Counted from the stretch's first letter, positions 23,886 to 35,417 are shown. The stretch is 64,000 bases of DNA from Sesamum alatum (GCA_034509735.1 JACGWO010000003.1:10726001-10790000); one strand, 5' to 3'. A program made the numbers and translations. The notes: generated from the letters alone by a model not told the origin.

Positions 23886-24967
23886 ATGGCAACAGGACAG
23901 TGGATTCCTCCCATGGTCGAGAATTATAGACAATATGGATTTCAAAGAGATTGGGATGTTCAACAAATTAACGAGGTAAACACCAATGATTTGGCAGAAA
24001 AACTCTCTAAACTAACTGTTTTTGTACACCAAATGGCTGCAGGAAAGATTCAAGGAGCAGTGGTTTGCGGGATATGCTTAGGCCATGGACATTCAACCGA
24101 AGTATGTCCATCGTGCAACAAGGAACGTGGCTAGAATGAATGCCGTAGAAGGATTTCCTGGGCAACCCCAACAGAAATATGATCCTTACTCCAATTTCTA
24201 CAACCCGTGGTGGAAAGACCACCCAAACTTCAGTTATAGAGTGATGGGAGCAATCAAGGCAACAACCACAATTCTTTAACCGACCTCCACCGTACCCTGG
24301 CACACCCAATGGACGGAGGATATTGGCAAACTCCCACACAAGCCCCACCTCAAGCATCAAATTCAAGTATGAGTTTAGAGGATATTGTCAAATCCCTTGC
24401 TATTTCTACTCAACAGTTTCAAGAGAGGACGGAGGCGAGCTTTCAACATTTGGGGAAACAACTCGCGCAGTTAGCGACATCTATCAATAGGTTGGAAACT
24501 CAAACATCCGAGAAGCTACCGTCACAAAATAGAGACAAATCCAAGTGCAAATGTTCGTGCTATAACACTTCAGAGTGGGAGGAGATCCACCCAATTGAAC
24601 AAACACCGGTGCAATCCAATGAAGTTGAAAAGCTCTCGAAGATACCGACGTCCAAAAAGAAAAGGTAAAGTCCGATTTAATCCCACTTTCTTCATCTAAT
24701 ACTTGTGATCTTCCTCCCCTATACAGGGTGACGAAATCAAAGAAGGATGAGCGTGAGATGGAAGATAATGAATACCTTCACGAAGGCATCCCCACTGAAG
24801 CTGAAAGACTTTCCCAACCACCTAAAAGATCTCTATTTGGGTATACGAGAGACATTATCTGCCATGATTTTAAAAGGACTGTTACAGAGTTGAATGAACG
24901 AAAGTTGGATGGAAGAGAAGAATTGAGAAGTTGCAAGGAGAAAACATGGAATTTCATGATCATATGA
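23886..24967 (+). pseudogene. Athila-like gag remnant in element B
   Basis: This is a short, frameshifted remnant of a protein that is normally several hundred residues. It starts with MATGQWIPPMVENYRQYGF, soon followed by a zinc knuckle CGICLGHGHSTEVC (CX2CX4HX4C). In other frames come PGQPQQKYDPYSNFYNPWW, typical of Athila gag after the knuckle, and SLEDIVKSLAISTQQFQ with QLAQLATSINRLE, a predicted coiled segment. The capsid core before the knuckle is missing. The last part (24728-24967) is Lys/Glu-rich with no firm match. Confidence 0.75.
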
Positions 24968-25256
24968 TTTTGAAAAGCTATTTGAGGTTGGCACAAAGGT
25001 GTTATCTACAAATCTCGCTTGAAGCTCATCCAGGTAAGTCGAGTTCTTTTTGGTTTGGTTGTTTTGAAAGTGTTAATATTTTCCTCATGGTGTAGCAAGA
25101 ATTAAAAGTCTCAACACGAAAGAATGGCCATCGATCGAAATCATTTCTTGGTGGTGATGAAGTCACAAGAATCATTGGTATTGCATTGCGTCACTTCCAA
25201 CAGTTAACATATTGAAAAAAAAAAAAAGGCATTCTGTCGAGCATAACGTGTTAAAA

Positions 25257-25545
25257 CAATTGCGCTTGTCGGGAGGCAACCCGGCGTTTTATATGCTTAC
25301 TTTTGAACTTTGAGTTTTAGGATTTTTACTTTCTTACCTCCGCAGATTTGACGTTCATATAAGGCGTGGTCACGCCCCGTTGATGCCAGATGCAACACAG
25401 TGTTCATTGTCCGACAGACTTCACAGCAAGATAAGGCGTGATCATGCCTTATCCCACTGTCTCTTCTGTTGAAGCAGACGCCGAGCTCGGTGATTTTCCA
25501 CTAGACGTACAGACTTGAGGTTGTTTAGGCGTGATCACGCCTAAA
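25257..25545 (+). repeat. Internal hairpin block of element B
   Basis: Downstream of GGGAGGCAACCC (about 25269-25280) there are three palindromes with core GGCGTGATCACGCC: 25361-25378 (imperfect), 25431-25452 and 25524-25545 (a perfect 22-base palindrome). At least the last two are preceded by CAGACTT, as in the LTR copies. No protein is supported in 25000-26200. Confidence 0.85.
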
Positions 25546-28324
25546 TGAGGGATAAATCTAAATCTTCTTTCCACCAACTAGCCACAACAAAACCGCAGCC
25601 GTGGCTGCACCGCCGCTGTCGCTCCATCGCCGGTCTTCCATCCACAGCTGAGACGGACCTCGCAGGTCACCTCCACTTCACCTCTAGAGAACACAAAAAC
25701 AAGGTACTCTGTTATTAAAACTCGGCCACTCAACCCCTACAATTTACCGTCGTTAGATGCATTGGGTATCCGTGTAGTATTGATGCTTTGCTTTTTAATA
25801 TGCAATGGCGTTTGCCGATATCCGTATGCCTGTGTTTGTTGAGTTGATTCGTGAAATTCTATACTACTTTCGTCTTCAACAAACCGGACCCCTTTACCTC
25901 ACTGCATCCCCAATGTTGTTCGTTTCGATTGCTTGGTAGAGATTTTAGAATGAGCAAAATGATTTCAATCTGGCTATGGGTTTTGGTGCATGATGAATAT
26001 TTAGCCATCACAAGAGTACCGTGAGGCTTTGGTTGATTATGGTATTTTTGACCCCATCTGTGTGGCGAGAGTTGTCCAAGGACTCCTAGGTATATCACCC
26101 TAGTCGGTCCAAGGCATGTCACTTACGCCAATTTGAATGGGTATATATGCAACGTTCCTTGCTTTTAACTTTTTCTGGACGTCGGGCCACTGTGGGTACA
26201 TGTTCTAAGGTTGAATTTTTTTCATTTGGAGCATGATCAATAGGGTGCATGTGAATCTAGGTGCTTGGCTTGCTTCTCAATTTCAAACTGTTGCCACTTC
26301 GACTAAGCATGTTTGCCTTAGGTCGCGTTAATTACCTCACCTTTGCGGTCAATTTGGGTGTCTTGAACTTGTCTAATCATGATTTATATTTGGCTTGCGA
26401 GGAGAGTCGTTGGATGTGGCGACTTTGCACAAAATGCACATTTTTTAATCATCACGAGGCCCCAAGTGGCATGAGCTATGTCGACTTGACCCTGAAGAAC
26501 GCCCAAACCGCCGCTCACAGCCCACCGCCTGCCGCCCCATCTCGGACGCCATTGAAGGCCGTCTAACCCGTTGGAGCTCTCTGATGCGTGGCTGCACCGC
26601 AAGCTCGACGCGGCCTTGACTGCTTTGGGGGTATCTTTATACCCGCACCACCACCCCTGCCTAACCCGTTTTGCTGTCACCACCATATTTATAAGGATGC
26701 TCTCTATTTCTCTCTCTCTCTTTTTCATTCCCTTGTTATATGGGTTTTTATGTGCATACATGAGGGACAATGTATGTACTTGGTGTGGGGAGGTTTGTGC
26801 ATGAGTTTGTATGGTGTTGAGTATAGGGCCTGATAATTCTTGTGATTTCTGTGCTGCTGGTATTTAGTTGAATATTTGTGTTGGGATTAAATTTTTGTGG
26901 ATGAAATTTCTGGTGAAATTGCTGTTTTGGTACTGATTATATGTCATCTGAACACCATCAATTGTGCTTGAAATGAGTTGATCTTTGAATACGAAATGTG
27001 TGGGTTGTCCTGTAACTTGAACTAAATTCCTTGCATGTTTGTTTTGTGTTGTCCCTGACGCCAATAGGAATTTTGGTTTAAGTTGAGATTTAGTAGCGGA
27101 ACGAACTCTAGTGGCATAAAAAAAGATTGTGTGTGAAAGATGTCCCATTGATTGCATTAGACAAACAACGTTCAAGAATCAACACTAAAACCCTTTATGT
27201 GAGCTTTTGAGCCATAAGCACTTACATTCAAATAGTTGCTTGATATATTTTCTTTCAATTGAGGCATCGGAGCTTAGTGTGTGCATTCTAGAACTTGCTT
27301 GTGTAATACATTTCGAGGTCACATTTTGCATATTGGTGTATGAAAATGATAAAGGCACTTAGGAATAGCCAATTAACCTTGAAAAGAGCCTACCGGAAAC
27401 TCACCCTTTAGAAAACTCATTTTGAGCCTTGCCCTCTATGTTCTTGCGTTAAACGCATCTTCAGCCGATTATCCCTTTCTTGGTTATTGCCTGCAGAGAT
27501 TTTTGAACCCTTTCAAGAGGATGATGTTAATATGGTTGCTTGTAAGTCTATGCGAAAAAGAGCTAGAGAAGTTCAAGGGGAATATGGGAGACAATGTTGC
27601 TAGACCCAAGGACAAAAAAAAATGAAAAAGGATGCAAAGGAAAAAAAAGAGAGCAAGAAAAAAAAACCGAGAATCAAAGACTTTGATGAATGAACGAATC
27701 TTTGATGAATGATGAATGGAAAAAAAAGAGAAAAAGAGGAAAAAGGATCAAAGAGGAAAGTGAAACTGAAAACAAAAAAATCATGTTCGGAAGTGTGCAT
27801 ACTTCAAACACTTGGATGTGGAAGAAAAAAAGCAATGGGCTGAGTAATATAAGCAACTACAACGTTGACATCAATCCTTTGAATTCATGAGCTACAGATT
27901 TGACCTCTCTTGACACACCTTGACCCCTAGCCCCATTACAACCATGTTAAACCCTTTGATTTATGCACTGATAAGCGTTTTGCAGTGGTGAGATGATTCA
28001 CAAGCAAGCCTATGGCAATGGCACTCTAATGTCCAGATTTGAGTGTTGACAAAAATTCCTTAAACACTTCTTGAGTGATTTGAGAAACATCCTAGTGAGG
28101 AGTGTTAAGACTTGTTTCGTTCACGTTTGATAAAGTCAATGGATACGTGCTTGTTGTATTAATGCCATTAGCGTTTATTTCTCAATATTGCTAATCTCTT
28201 CTTAAACCTGTGAAGACATGTTGATTAAGGGATACACTTGACTAACATAAAGAGAAATTTGGGTATGGTTACTTGGATAATCCATGCTTTTTGAATCAAG
28301 AGATGCTGACGGACAAGCATGGTT
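25546..28324 (+). other. Noncoding interior of element B
   Basis: No domain is recognised. It includes a short GC-rich patch (about 25590-25640), the Athila-typical GGGACAATGT...GGTGTGGGG segment (26765-26800), and a strongly purine-rich block (27608-27840). The last is followed by TAGCCCCATTACAACC near 27929, a string common in the 3' half of these elements. ORFs here are compositional. Confidence 0.7.
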
Positions 28325-28339
28325 TTGGTTGGGGGAATT
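28325..28339 (+). other. Polypurine tract of element B
   Basis: TTGGTTGGGGGAATT lies directly before the second LTR start TGATAGG at 28340. Confidence 0.7.
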
Positions 28340-29602
28340 TGATAGGTGCATTTCATCTCTATACGCATGCTTAACTCGAATGGTTTTTAAAGGTTTTCTT
28401 CACATTTCTTATCGAGTTACGCAGTTTTGAATAAAAGATCGAGATTCACCCGTTGCGAAGAAAAGGAGTTAAAAAGCCCAAATAAAGACAGAAAAGTGAT
28501 CAAGAAACAAAACAACATATGTGCAGACTTGAACAATCATGTAGGGCGTGATCACGCCCTGTCCGACACCCGAGTCTGCGCAGGAAGAAAAGAAGAGTTT
28601 TGAGCCAGCAGACTTGAACAACCTCTAAGGCGTGATCACGCCTTATCCAACATCCAGATCTGTGCGGGTTTAGAAGTTGGCACAAAAGAGGACTCTAGAG
28701 TTGGCACGGAAAGAAAGACTCTTAAATTGCATGGAAGAGGACTCTCAACTATAAATAGGAGACTAGAACACAGAGAAATATCATCTTCTCATCATCCTTT
28801 TTCTCTCTTCCTCTGAATTCATGCTTTTGTTTTAGTAGCTAATTTTCTATTCCGATTCAAGGGAAACGTTAAACCCTATTGTTATGTTTTGAGGTCTTGA
28901 ATTTATCTGATCTTCACCAAGTATTTCTCGTCTTGATTTACTGTGAACGGAATGATTATTAATTGATAGATCTGACAATTCGATTCGATATTAATTATTC
29001 TATTGCTATCTATGAGTTTCAGTGAATCCGTAATTGTCATGAATGAGTGGTATGAGTAGCAAGCAAATTTATTATGTGCTTTGCATGATTTATTTGTAGG
29101 GACGAGAAAAACTAGGTTAGATAATTGCAGCTATCTCGGTTATTTGATCTAGATTCAACTGTTTTCATTGATGCAAATGCTATTATTGATGTGATATGGA
29201 CGCTATCGTGCCCGTCTTGATATAATAAGTTTGGATTTAGATGCTTGAGTTCAAATCCACTACGATAAGAAAACGGGAATTTGTTACGGCTATCCTAATG
29301 AATTCCAGAGTTGAATGTCTGGTTATGAATTTAATCCTTAGTGATCTATGATAAACATAACGATTGGTGCGACGAACCCTTGAATTGGACTTTTTCATCT
29401 ATAATCTCATCTCTCAGTTATTTACTCTTGCTTTTGTTAATTTAGTTTCATTTATATTTTAGTACTCAATTCAACCCCCTTTTTTTGGTAACTACATCTA
29501 GATCGAGAAATTAATCGATAGTTCCCTTGGATTCGACCTGGTTCCACGACTACTACAGTTTAGAATCAGTTTTTATATTTGACGGCTTCGACAACCGACC
29601 TT
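28340..29602 (+). repeat. 3' LTR of element B
   Basis: It matches 22470-23728 throughout with many single-base differences. It has the same two palindromes (28543-28560 and 28626-28645) and TATAAATA at 28750-28757. The exact 3' end is uncertain by a few bases because the last four bases do not match the first LTR. Confidence 0.85.
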
Positions 29603-31254
29603 CCCGCATCTTTATCTCCATCCTCGTCAGGAACCTTGATATTGGAAAACATGAAGTCTTTATCACCATAACGACCACTGTTCCTCAACGTGGAGCGACA
29701 TTGCATAATCATTTGGTCATATACCTCGCTCGCCTTGCCAAGGACAGCTTGGTGGAACTCTTCAGAACCCACATACTTCTCATTGAAGTCATCCCACACA
29801 CACTCCAAATAGGCCTTGTCCGCGTCTAATTTCAGGAAGGTCTTCCCCGAAGCAATCTCCCGGTTAAAACTATCCTTCCATTTAATTGCTTAGCAGAAGC
29901 AACCTTAAGCTCTCCTTGATAACGCCCCAAGCCCTTTTCTCGCATCCTCTAGAGCGTCGTTCAGTCGCTGAATCTCCTTCTCATAGTTGCTTAGCCGCAT
30001 CTTCAGTTAAATTCAGCTAAGTTGAATGACCTAAGAACATAGAATACCCCTCAATTAGACACTGAACAGTTAAGAAGATGAAGCACAAATACGAAATATG
30101 AAAAAACATACCCTAGCAGCTTCACCCGTGCATAAGCCGAGTGGGAGTGCCAGGAGGGTTGCGGAGACTTGAAGCATTTTCCCTTTCGCAGGAACCGATG
30201 ATGTCATAGAGAGAAATTTTCTTTCCTGCAAGAAATCAATAAGGAAGGAATGAGTAGTGTCAAAATTTTTCAAAGCCAGTAGAATGCATAAAAGATAGAA
30301 TCAGGTACCAGCAGGCCCTAAAATTTTGATATCAAAAGTTGATCTAACAGCCCAACCCCAATGAAGGACAGACGAAGATCAGGGACGGGGGTCGGCACAA
30401 AGGGCGACTCCCCCCAAGGAGCCGCCAACCCCTAGGCTAGGTCCTTTACGTATAAGAATTCTTCTTTCCAGGGACCTTTCGAAGAAACACCACCCTCAAG
30501 AATTTTGCAACCCCCCCGGGGGTAGAAGTAGAAGTAGTAGTCGTTAGGAACCTTTCTGACTATGAATAGGGAGTAGGAAGGCCTCAAGGAGGGGGACAAA
30601 TCAAGTTCCTCGAAGCACTGGAGGAACCCCTAAAGCATACGAGGGAGTTAGGGGTGAATTGGCTGATGCTCAAGGTAGGCAGGTGATGATCTTAAGAAGT
30701 AGAGGATGTGAAGGAGGAAGTCCCTTGTCTCCTGAGTAAGACCGAAGCGAAGAAAGAAAGTAAACCCATGAAGATCCCGATGGTTTTGTGGAGCTTGACT
30801 CCTATCGTCAACACTAGGCAGTAGAAGAGTGAACTCCGGAAGAGGCGTTGACTTTAGTCTCAAGAAGACGGAACTCTCAGGACTCACACGACTATGGCAG
30901 TTCTCAACGTCCATAACGCAATTGGCAACGGGACTTGGAGTAGGGGCTGAAGAAGGATCGGTTCTGTGTCTAGACCGGAGTCAACGAGGTCAGCTGCAAG
31001 GGGAGATAAGAGTGGAGGAGTTTCTTTTGAGCTCGACTCGAAGGAAGGACTTGGTGAAAGCGAAGGACACGTAGGGAGTCCAGGTCGCTTTCAATCACCT
31101 CATGATCGAAATCCATGATATCCGGACGAACGAGAGAGCGGAAGGAGGCAAAAAGAGAATGCCCCCCTCGATCAAGTGGTCCGGCCGAGGCCCTCTCTCG
31201 GCGCCTCACTCGTCGCCTGAGCCTGGCCGTAGGTTTTATGTCTACACTCGCCAC
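29603..31254 (-). pseudogene. Antisense ORF of the Tat-like gypsy element
   Basis: The minus strand carries a decayed protein opposite to gag-pol. From the right: a Met/Arg-rich start (about 31254), IMDFDHEVIESDLDSLRVLR, a plant gypsy-type transposon-like domain (about 30900-30430) with LRFGLTQ, ETRDFLLHILYFLRSSPAYL, DLSPSLRPSYSLFIVRKVP, YYFYFYPRGGCKILEGGVSS and PWKEEFLYVKD. The C-terminal part has FHQAVLGKASEVYDQMI and FMFSNIKVPDEDGDKDAG. Several stops and frameshifts are present. The domain resembles the Transposase_28-like family seen in antisense ORFs of Tat elements. The function is unknown; the recognition is from memory of the pattern. Confidence 0.65.
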
Positions 31255-31871
31255 CCCGAGGCCAAACTCTCGCCGTTTGACGAGGCGCCTCGACTTGACA
31301 AATTCTGGTCGAGGTGGAGTGCATCAGAATAACATGGTATATAGCGACCGAGCGTCGTCTTAGTCGGGGCGTAGCCCAACTGGGCACCCGTCCAACGTAC
31401 TCCGAGAGTTATATCCATGTGCTGTCCGGCGCCCGTCATGCAATGCGCCTTCGACATATCTCCGGCTTCTTTTCGGTGAATACACAAAGCTTTTTCCCTG
31501 TTGGTATTCTGATGCACAAAGTATGGAATGTGTTTTTTGGAGACGGAAACAGAAAATATTTAGGAAAAGAGACGAAGAGCTTAAAATACCCGAGCCGATA
31601 CGCTCGACATTTTCTTGAAGATGGAGAGATAAAAGAAAATATGGAACCAGATGAAGAATTTAAAGTGATTCAACAAGTTTATATAGAAAGCAGAAAATCC
31701 TAGCAAAGGAAGGAATAGGAAAAAGAAGAAGACCCCAACAGAAGAAGGACTCGTGCTGAGAAGAGTCCCAAAAGGAAAAGACTTTGAGCTAAAAAGGACT
31801 ACTGTAAAAAATAAGAAGCAGAGTTAGAATCAATTACCCGTTAGAACTTCCAAATTTCCAGGAAATATTTG
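31255..31871 (+). other. 3' untranslated region of the gypsy element
   Basis: This stretch between the antisense ORF start and the polypurine tract has no supported gene. The open frames over 31100-31700 are on overlapping frames of both strands and show no domain. Confidence 0.5.
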
Positions 31872-31887
31872 GAAGTTTGGGGGCTAC
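31872..31887 (+). other. Polypurine tract of the gypsy element
   Basis: GAAGTTTGGGGGCTAC directly precedes the 3' LTR. A TTTGGGGGCTAC word before the LTR is characteristic of Tat-type elements. Confidence 0.7.
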
Positions 31888-32249
31888 TATAGTGCCAGGA
31901 AATCAGGATAGGAAAAATTACCAAAATACCATCGAGTTGTAAATAAATTCACGATTGTGCCATAGGGGTTATTAGGGGAAGTTATAGAAGTAGTGGGGTG
32001 ATGCCAAATTACCAAGGCACCCTCATTGATTAAATATCGGCCGCCGGATGGAGGCGGTTTGAGGGGCAATATTGTATTTCAACGCCCTTGTCACTTACTA
32101 TAAATCGGGTGTGAGATCCTTTGTAAAATCATGAGTTCATTTGATAGAAACTTATTTTTATACTTTTGGAAGCAATTCGTGTGCCTCACGACTCATCATT
32201 TTGAGTTACCGTGCGTAGACTAATTACCTCCCCGAATCCTACACCATCA
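31888..32249 (+). repeat. 3' LTR of the Tat-like gypsy element
   Basis: This is about 362 bp, from TATAGTGCCAGG (probably TG originally) to CCTACACCATCA. It contains TATAAAT at 32099-32105, then a TGTAAAATCATGAG stretch, and ends with the CCCCGAATCCTACA word typical of the class. The partner LTR is outside the window, so the exact start is inferred from the polypurine tract. Confidence 0.65.
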
Positions 32250-32834
32250 GAAACATTTGTCCTAATATATAGGAAAAAACTTAAACACATTGAAAAGTCT
32301 AATTTAGATAACAATATAACGTAATGTAATTTCATTAGTTCTTTTCTCAATTTTTTTTTATTTTTTATTCTTTTATCTTATCCTTGATAAAAGTCTTCTT
32401 CTGCTTGATGGATTTTATCCCGTACTTTTTTCAAATTGTTCAAAAAAAATTCATCATTGTTTGCAATTTGTATTCAAACTATTCTTCTTTTTTCTTGTTG
32501 CGGAGTCCTCTTTTTTTCTTCTGACTTTCTTCAGTTAATATCTCCTAATGTATGCCAACCAATTTCCCTTGACGTGTTGCTTTTCTTTACTCTTAAGTGC
32601 TATTTTTGGTCCAGTCATCCGTATTGCTTTAGTTGATGTCTCCCTTTCTTTTCTTTCTTTTTTCTAATTTTTTTTGGTAGATGTTGTTCTTTTCAATATC
32701 CCTGCTATGACGTTCAGTTTGTCATTGATTACTTCTCCTTTTTGTTGACAACAATGAAAAATCAAAACTATGTAGCAGTTTGAGGCTTGTCTCTATAATA
32801 TTTTTGATTGATGTTCTCCCAGGAATAATTAATA

Positions 32835-33256
32835 GGGTAAATACAGACACCTCCCCTGAGGTTTGACATATTACAATACTTCTCCTTGTTCTTTAAAAAA
32901 TTACAAATACCCCATGAGGTTGTAAATTTTTAACCAAAGACCTGAAATTGACCATTTTGCCCTTAAATTTTTTATTAAAATTGTAGAAAAATCAGCCGAG
33001 CCAAATTGCATTATTGCTCCTTGGTGTAAAAAATTTAAGAAATTCTCTCCCTGCGCATTTGTAGTCCAAAAATTTTAAGAATTAAATAAAAAATATTTAG
33101 TGCATAAGGCATTTTTTGGGTCAGTTCACTATAAAAATATATGGAAATGGATTATTTGTTAGACGGTTACAAACCTCAGGAGGTATTTGTAATTTCTGAA
33201 ATAATAAGGGGTATTTATAATTATGTCAAACCTAAGAGAGGTAGCTATAATTTACC
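32835..33256. mobile_element. Mutator-like MITE with long inverted repeats
   Basis: This 422-bp element has roughly 90-bp imperfect terminal inverted repeats. The left end reads GGGTAAATACAG and holds CCCTGAGGTTTGACATATTA. The right end, reverse-complemented, reads GGTAAATTATAG and holds CTTAGGTTTGACATAATTA. Both arms continue to AAATACC...TGAGGTTTGTAA-like words. It is flanked by the 10-bp direct repeat ATAATTAATA at 32825-32834 and 33257-33266. Long TIRs and a 9-10 bp duplication fit a Mutator-derived MITE. No transposase is encoded. Confidence 0.85.
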
Positions 33257-33266
33257 ATAATTAATA

Positions 33267-34263
33267 TATTAAATTAGATGTTCCTTAGTTTATTTAAAAA
33301 AGAATTCATATAAAATGTTCCTCCAAATTGTTTTATAATAATGGTTTCAATAATAAGAAGTGCATGGTATAGTAAAATTAACCTATCATTGATGTCAGAT
33401 ATTCACCTACAAGACATCCCACATTACAGCTGTTAATTCCTCGAACATTGTAATGTGTATATTTTCAGCTTCTTGAATGCCATTCACAAGAATCTATATC
33501 AAAAAATAATAAGTATTATTTAAGGTTCAAACATATGAATTTCACTGTAGAATTTTATTTTTGGTTGAAAATATTGTTTGCATTGTACATTGGTGTGTGG
33601 TTGTACATCATCTTCATTTTTTACATCTTACTCCACCCCTACTTTTGAAATTGGATACACACATTTTTGCAGGACAAACCTTATCGAAGATTGGTGACAT
33701 ATAGCAATTGTTTTCCTCTACAAAAGGCTTTTTATTCTCTGTCGCCAAATACGCAAATATAATATAAATAGGATTTTCAAACAATTATTATGGTGAATCA
33801 AAAGATATCTTGGATTGAATATAAAATTGTGATATCTAAGAATTCATTATTTTTTTCTCCATTCTTTTTTTATGATGAAAGTTAATATGATATACTTATA
33901 TATATTTTCATAAAATACATATTTTTACTGTATAAGACATGATAATTGTAAGTTGTATCAACCTTATCCACCAACATAATTCGACACAAAGCAAAACTAT
34001 ATCAATTAAAACTATATTTTATTTCTTATAGGTTTTAGAGAGAATCAAACAATACTAAAACTATTTAGTTATAAGACGGAAAATCTTGCTTCTATTAGTT
34101 CTCTCCTTCTTGATCTTGATACTCGAAAGGATTCTTTTTGCTTATGGCCCTGGTTCTCTTTGGTTTTCTTCAAATTGTTAGTAATATTTAGTTAAAGTTA
34201 TTGAATATCAATTTAATGTAATCAATGTTTCAAAATTTTAAATAAAATTAATTCATCTAAAAA
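33267..34263. other. AT-rich intergenic DNA
   Basis: I see no gene, LTR or clear repeat here. Confidence 0.5.
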
Positions 34264-34299
34264 GACTTAATTTAATGAAGCATGTAACCTATAACATGC

Positions 34300-34480
34300 A
34301 AAATTACACTTTGGTCCCATAGGACTGCGGGGTCAACACTTTTGGTCCCGCGCTTCCTGAAATGACCAATTTAGTCCCAAAATGAGAATTTCAACACTTT
34401 TGGTCCCGCGCTTTCTGACAAGACCAATTTAATCCCAAAATTGAGAATTTTCGACACATTTTGATCCCACTAACGACGAG
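34300..34480. repeat. Short tandem duplication of a TTTGGTCCC-type repeat
   Basis: Two to three diverged units of about 75 bases contain CACTTTTGGTCCCGCGCTT and GACCAATTTAGTCCC. A similar style of sequence, inverted, is present at about 38450-38570. This could be a terminal repeat of an unrecognised element. Confidence 0.5.
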
Positions 34481-34826
34481 ACATTTGCAAATGAAAACAT
34501 ACTAACCCAACCAACTCAAATTTTAAGTTCTTTCGCTGAATCTGAAATTTATATTTACACGCAAATGCAAACAAAACACAAACACAAACATCAACAATCA
34601 ACACAAAACCAACCCCGACTGATCCCTCATGCAGTGTTTAAGAAAAATCCCGAATTAACTCAATTAGCCGACATGCATATAACTGTGTCTTTTGTAGTGA
34701 ATCTAGAAAACTGGTCGACATGGAAAAATACACAAGCAAGAAATTCACACAAATACACTATATTAACCACATATCCAGCGTTTCTTCCACCCCCAAAAAT
34801 CCTTTTCTTTGGGGGCAAAAGAAGAA

Positions 34827-34917
34827 TCTATACTATATTATATATACTAGGTGTGACCCGTGCTATCACGGATTTAATTTAATTCTAGTTTAAAATTATA
34901 TTTTATAAGTTTTTTGA
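34827..34917 (+). mobile_element. Possible Helitron 5' end beside the gap
   Basis: TCTATACTATATTATATATA follows an A, as at Helitron 5' ends (insertion between A and T). A short hairpin CCGTG-CTAT-CACGG lies at 34858-34871. The rest is hidden by the gap, and no CTRR end was identified. Confidence 0.3.
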
Positions 34918-35417
34918 NNNNNNNNNNNNNNNNNNNNNNNNNNNNNNNNNNNNNNNNNNNNNNNNNNNNNNNNNNNNNNNNNNNNNNNNNNNNNNNNNNN
35001 NNNNNNNNNNNNNNNNNNNNNNNNNNNNNNNNNNNNNNNNNNNNNNNNNNNNNNNNNNNNNNNNNNNNNNNNNNNNNNNNNNNNNNNNNNNNNNNNNNNN
35101 NNNNNNNNNNNNNNNNNNNNNNNNNNNNNNNNNNNNNNNNNNNNNNNNNNNNNNNNNNNNNNNNNNNNNNNNNNNNNNNNNNNNNNNNNNNNNNNNNNNN
35201 NNNNNNNNNNNNNNNNNNNNNNNNNNNNNNNNNNNNNNNNNNNNNNNNNNNNNNNNNNNNNNNNNNNNNNNNNNNNNNNNNNNNNNNNNNNNNNNNNNNN
35301 NNNNNNNNNNNNNNNNNNNNNNNNNNNNNNNNNNNNNNNNNNNNNNNNNNNNNNNNNNNNNNNNNNNNNNNNNNNNNNNNNNNNNNNNNNNNNNNNNNNN
35401 NNNNNNNNNNNNNNNNN
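34918..35417. other. Assembly gap (500 N)
   Basis: This is exactly 500 unknown bases, a conventional gap size. The true length is unknown. Confidence 0.99.

Larger units (their letters stand above)
22470..29602 (+). mobile_element. Athila-like LTR element B without pol
   Basis: LTRs are at 22470-23728 and 28340-29602 (about 1.26 kb each, starting TGATAG; the first ends ATCA). The primer site follows the first LTR and a polypurine tract precedes the second. Candidate target duplications are CTCGC (22465-22469) and CCCGC (29603-29607), one mismatch. The interior has only gag remnants, then a GGGAGGCAACCC motif, palindromes, a GGACAATGT...GTGTGGGG segment (about 26767-26800) and a purine-rich block. 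No protease, RT or integrase is visible, so it depended on other elements. The LTRs differ by many single-base indels, so it is older than element C. Confidence 0.88.
3758..32249 (+). mobile_element. Tat-lineage gypsy element, composite host of nested insertions
   Basis: Skipping the inserted elements, this span reads in order: gag, DNG-type protease, RT, RNase H, integrase, 3' tandem repeats, an antisense ORF, a polypurine tract and a 3' LTR. An antisense ORF downstream of integrase is a known trait of several Tat-lineage plant gypsy elements. Every coding part has frameshifts or stops, so it is dead. Its 5' LTR must lie left of the window. The Tat assignment rests on the recognised layout and motifs, not on a phylogeny. 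Confidence 0.8.

Noticed and set aside
26261..26833. Several 77-128 codon ORFs in the interior of element B
   Set aside because: Overlapping frames on both strands, no domain, and the region matches the noncoding Athila segment with GGACAATGT.
27600..27890. Lys/Glu-rich and Phe/Leu-rich ORFs on both strands
   Set aside because: These are products of a purine-rich tract in element B. The matching tract in element G (about 47230-47440) is also noncoding.
31102..31703. Plus-strand ORFs of 76-129 codons
   Set aside because: They overlap each other and the antisense ORF start, have no domain, and lie in the gypsy 3' untranslated region.
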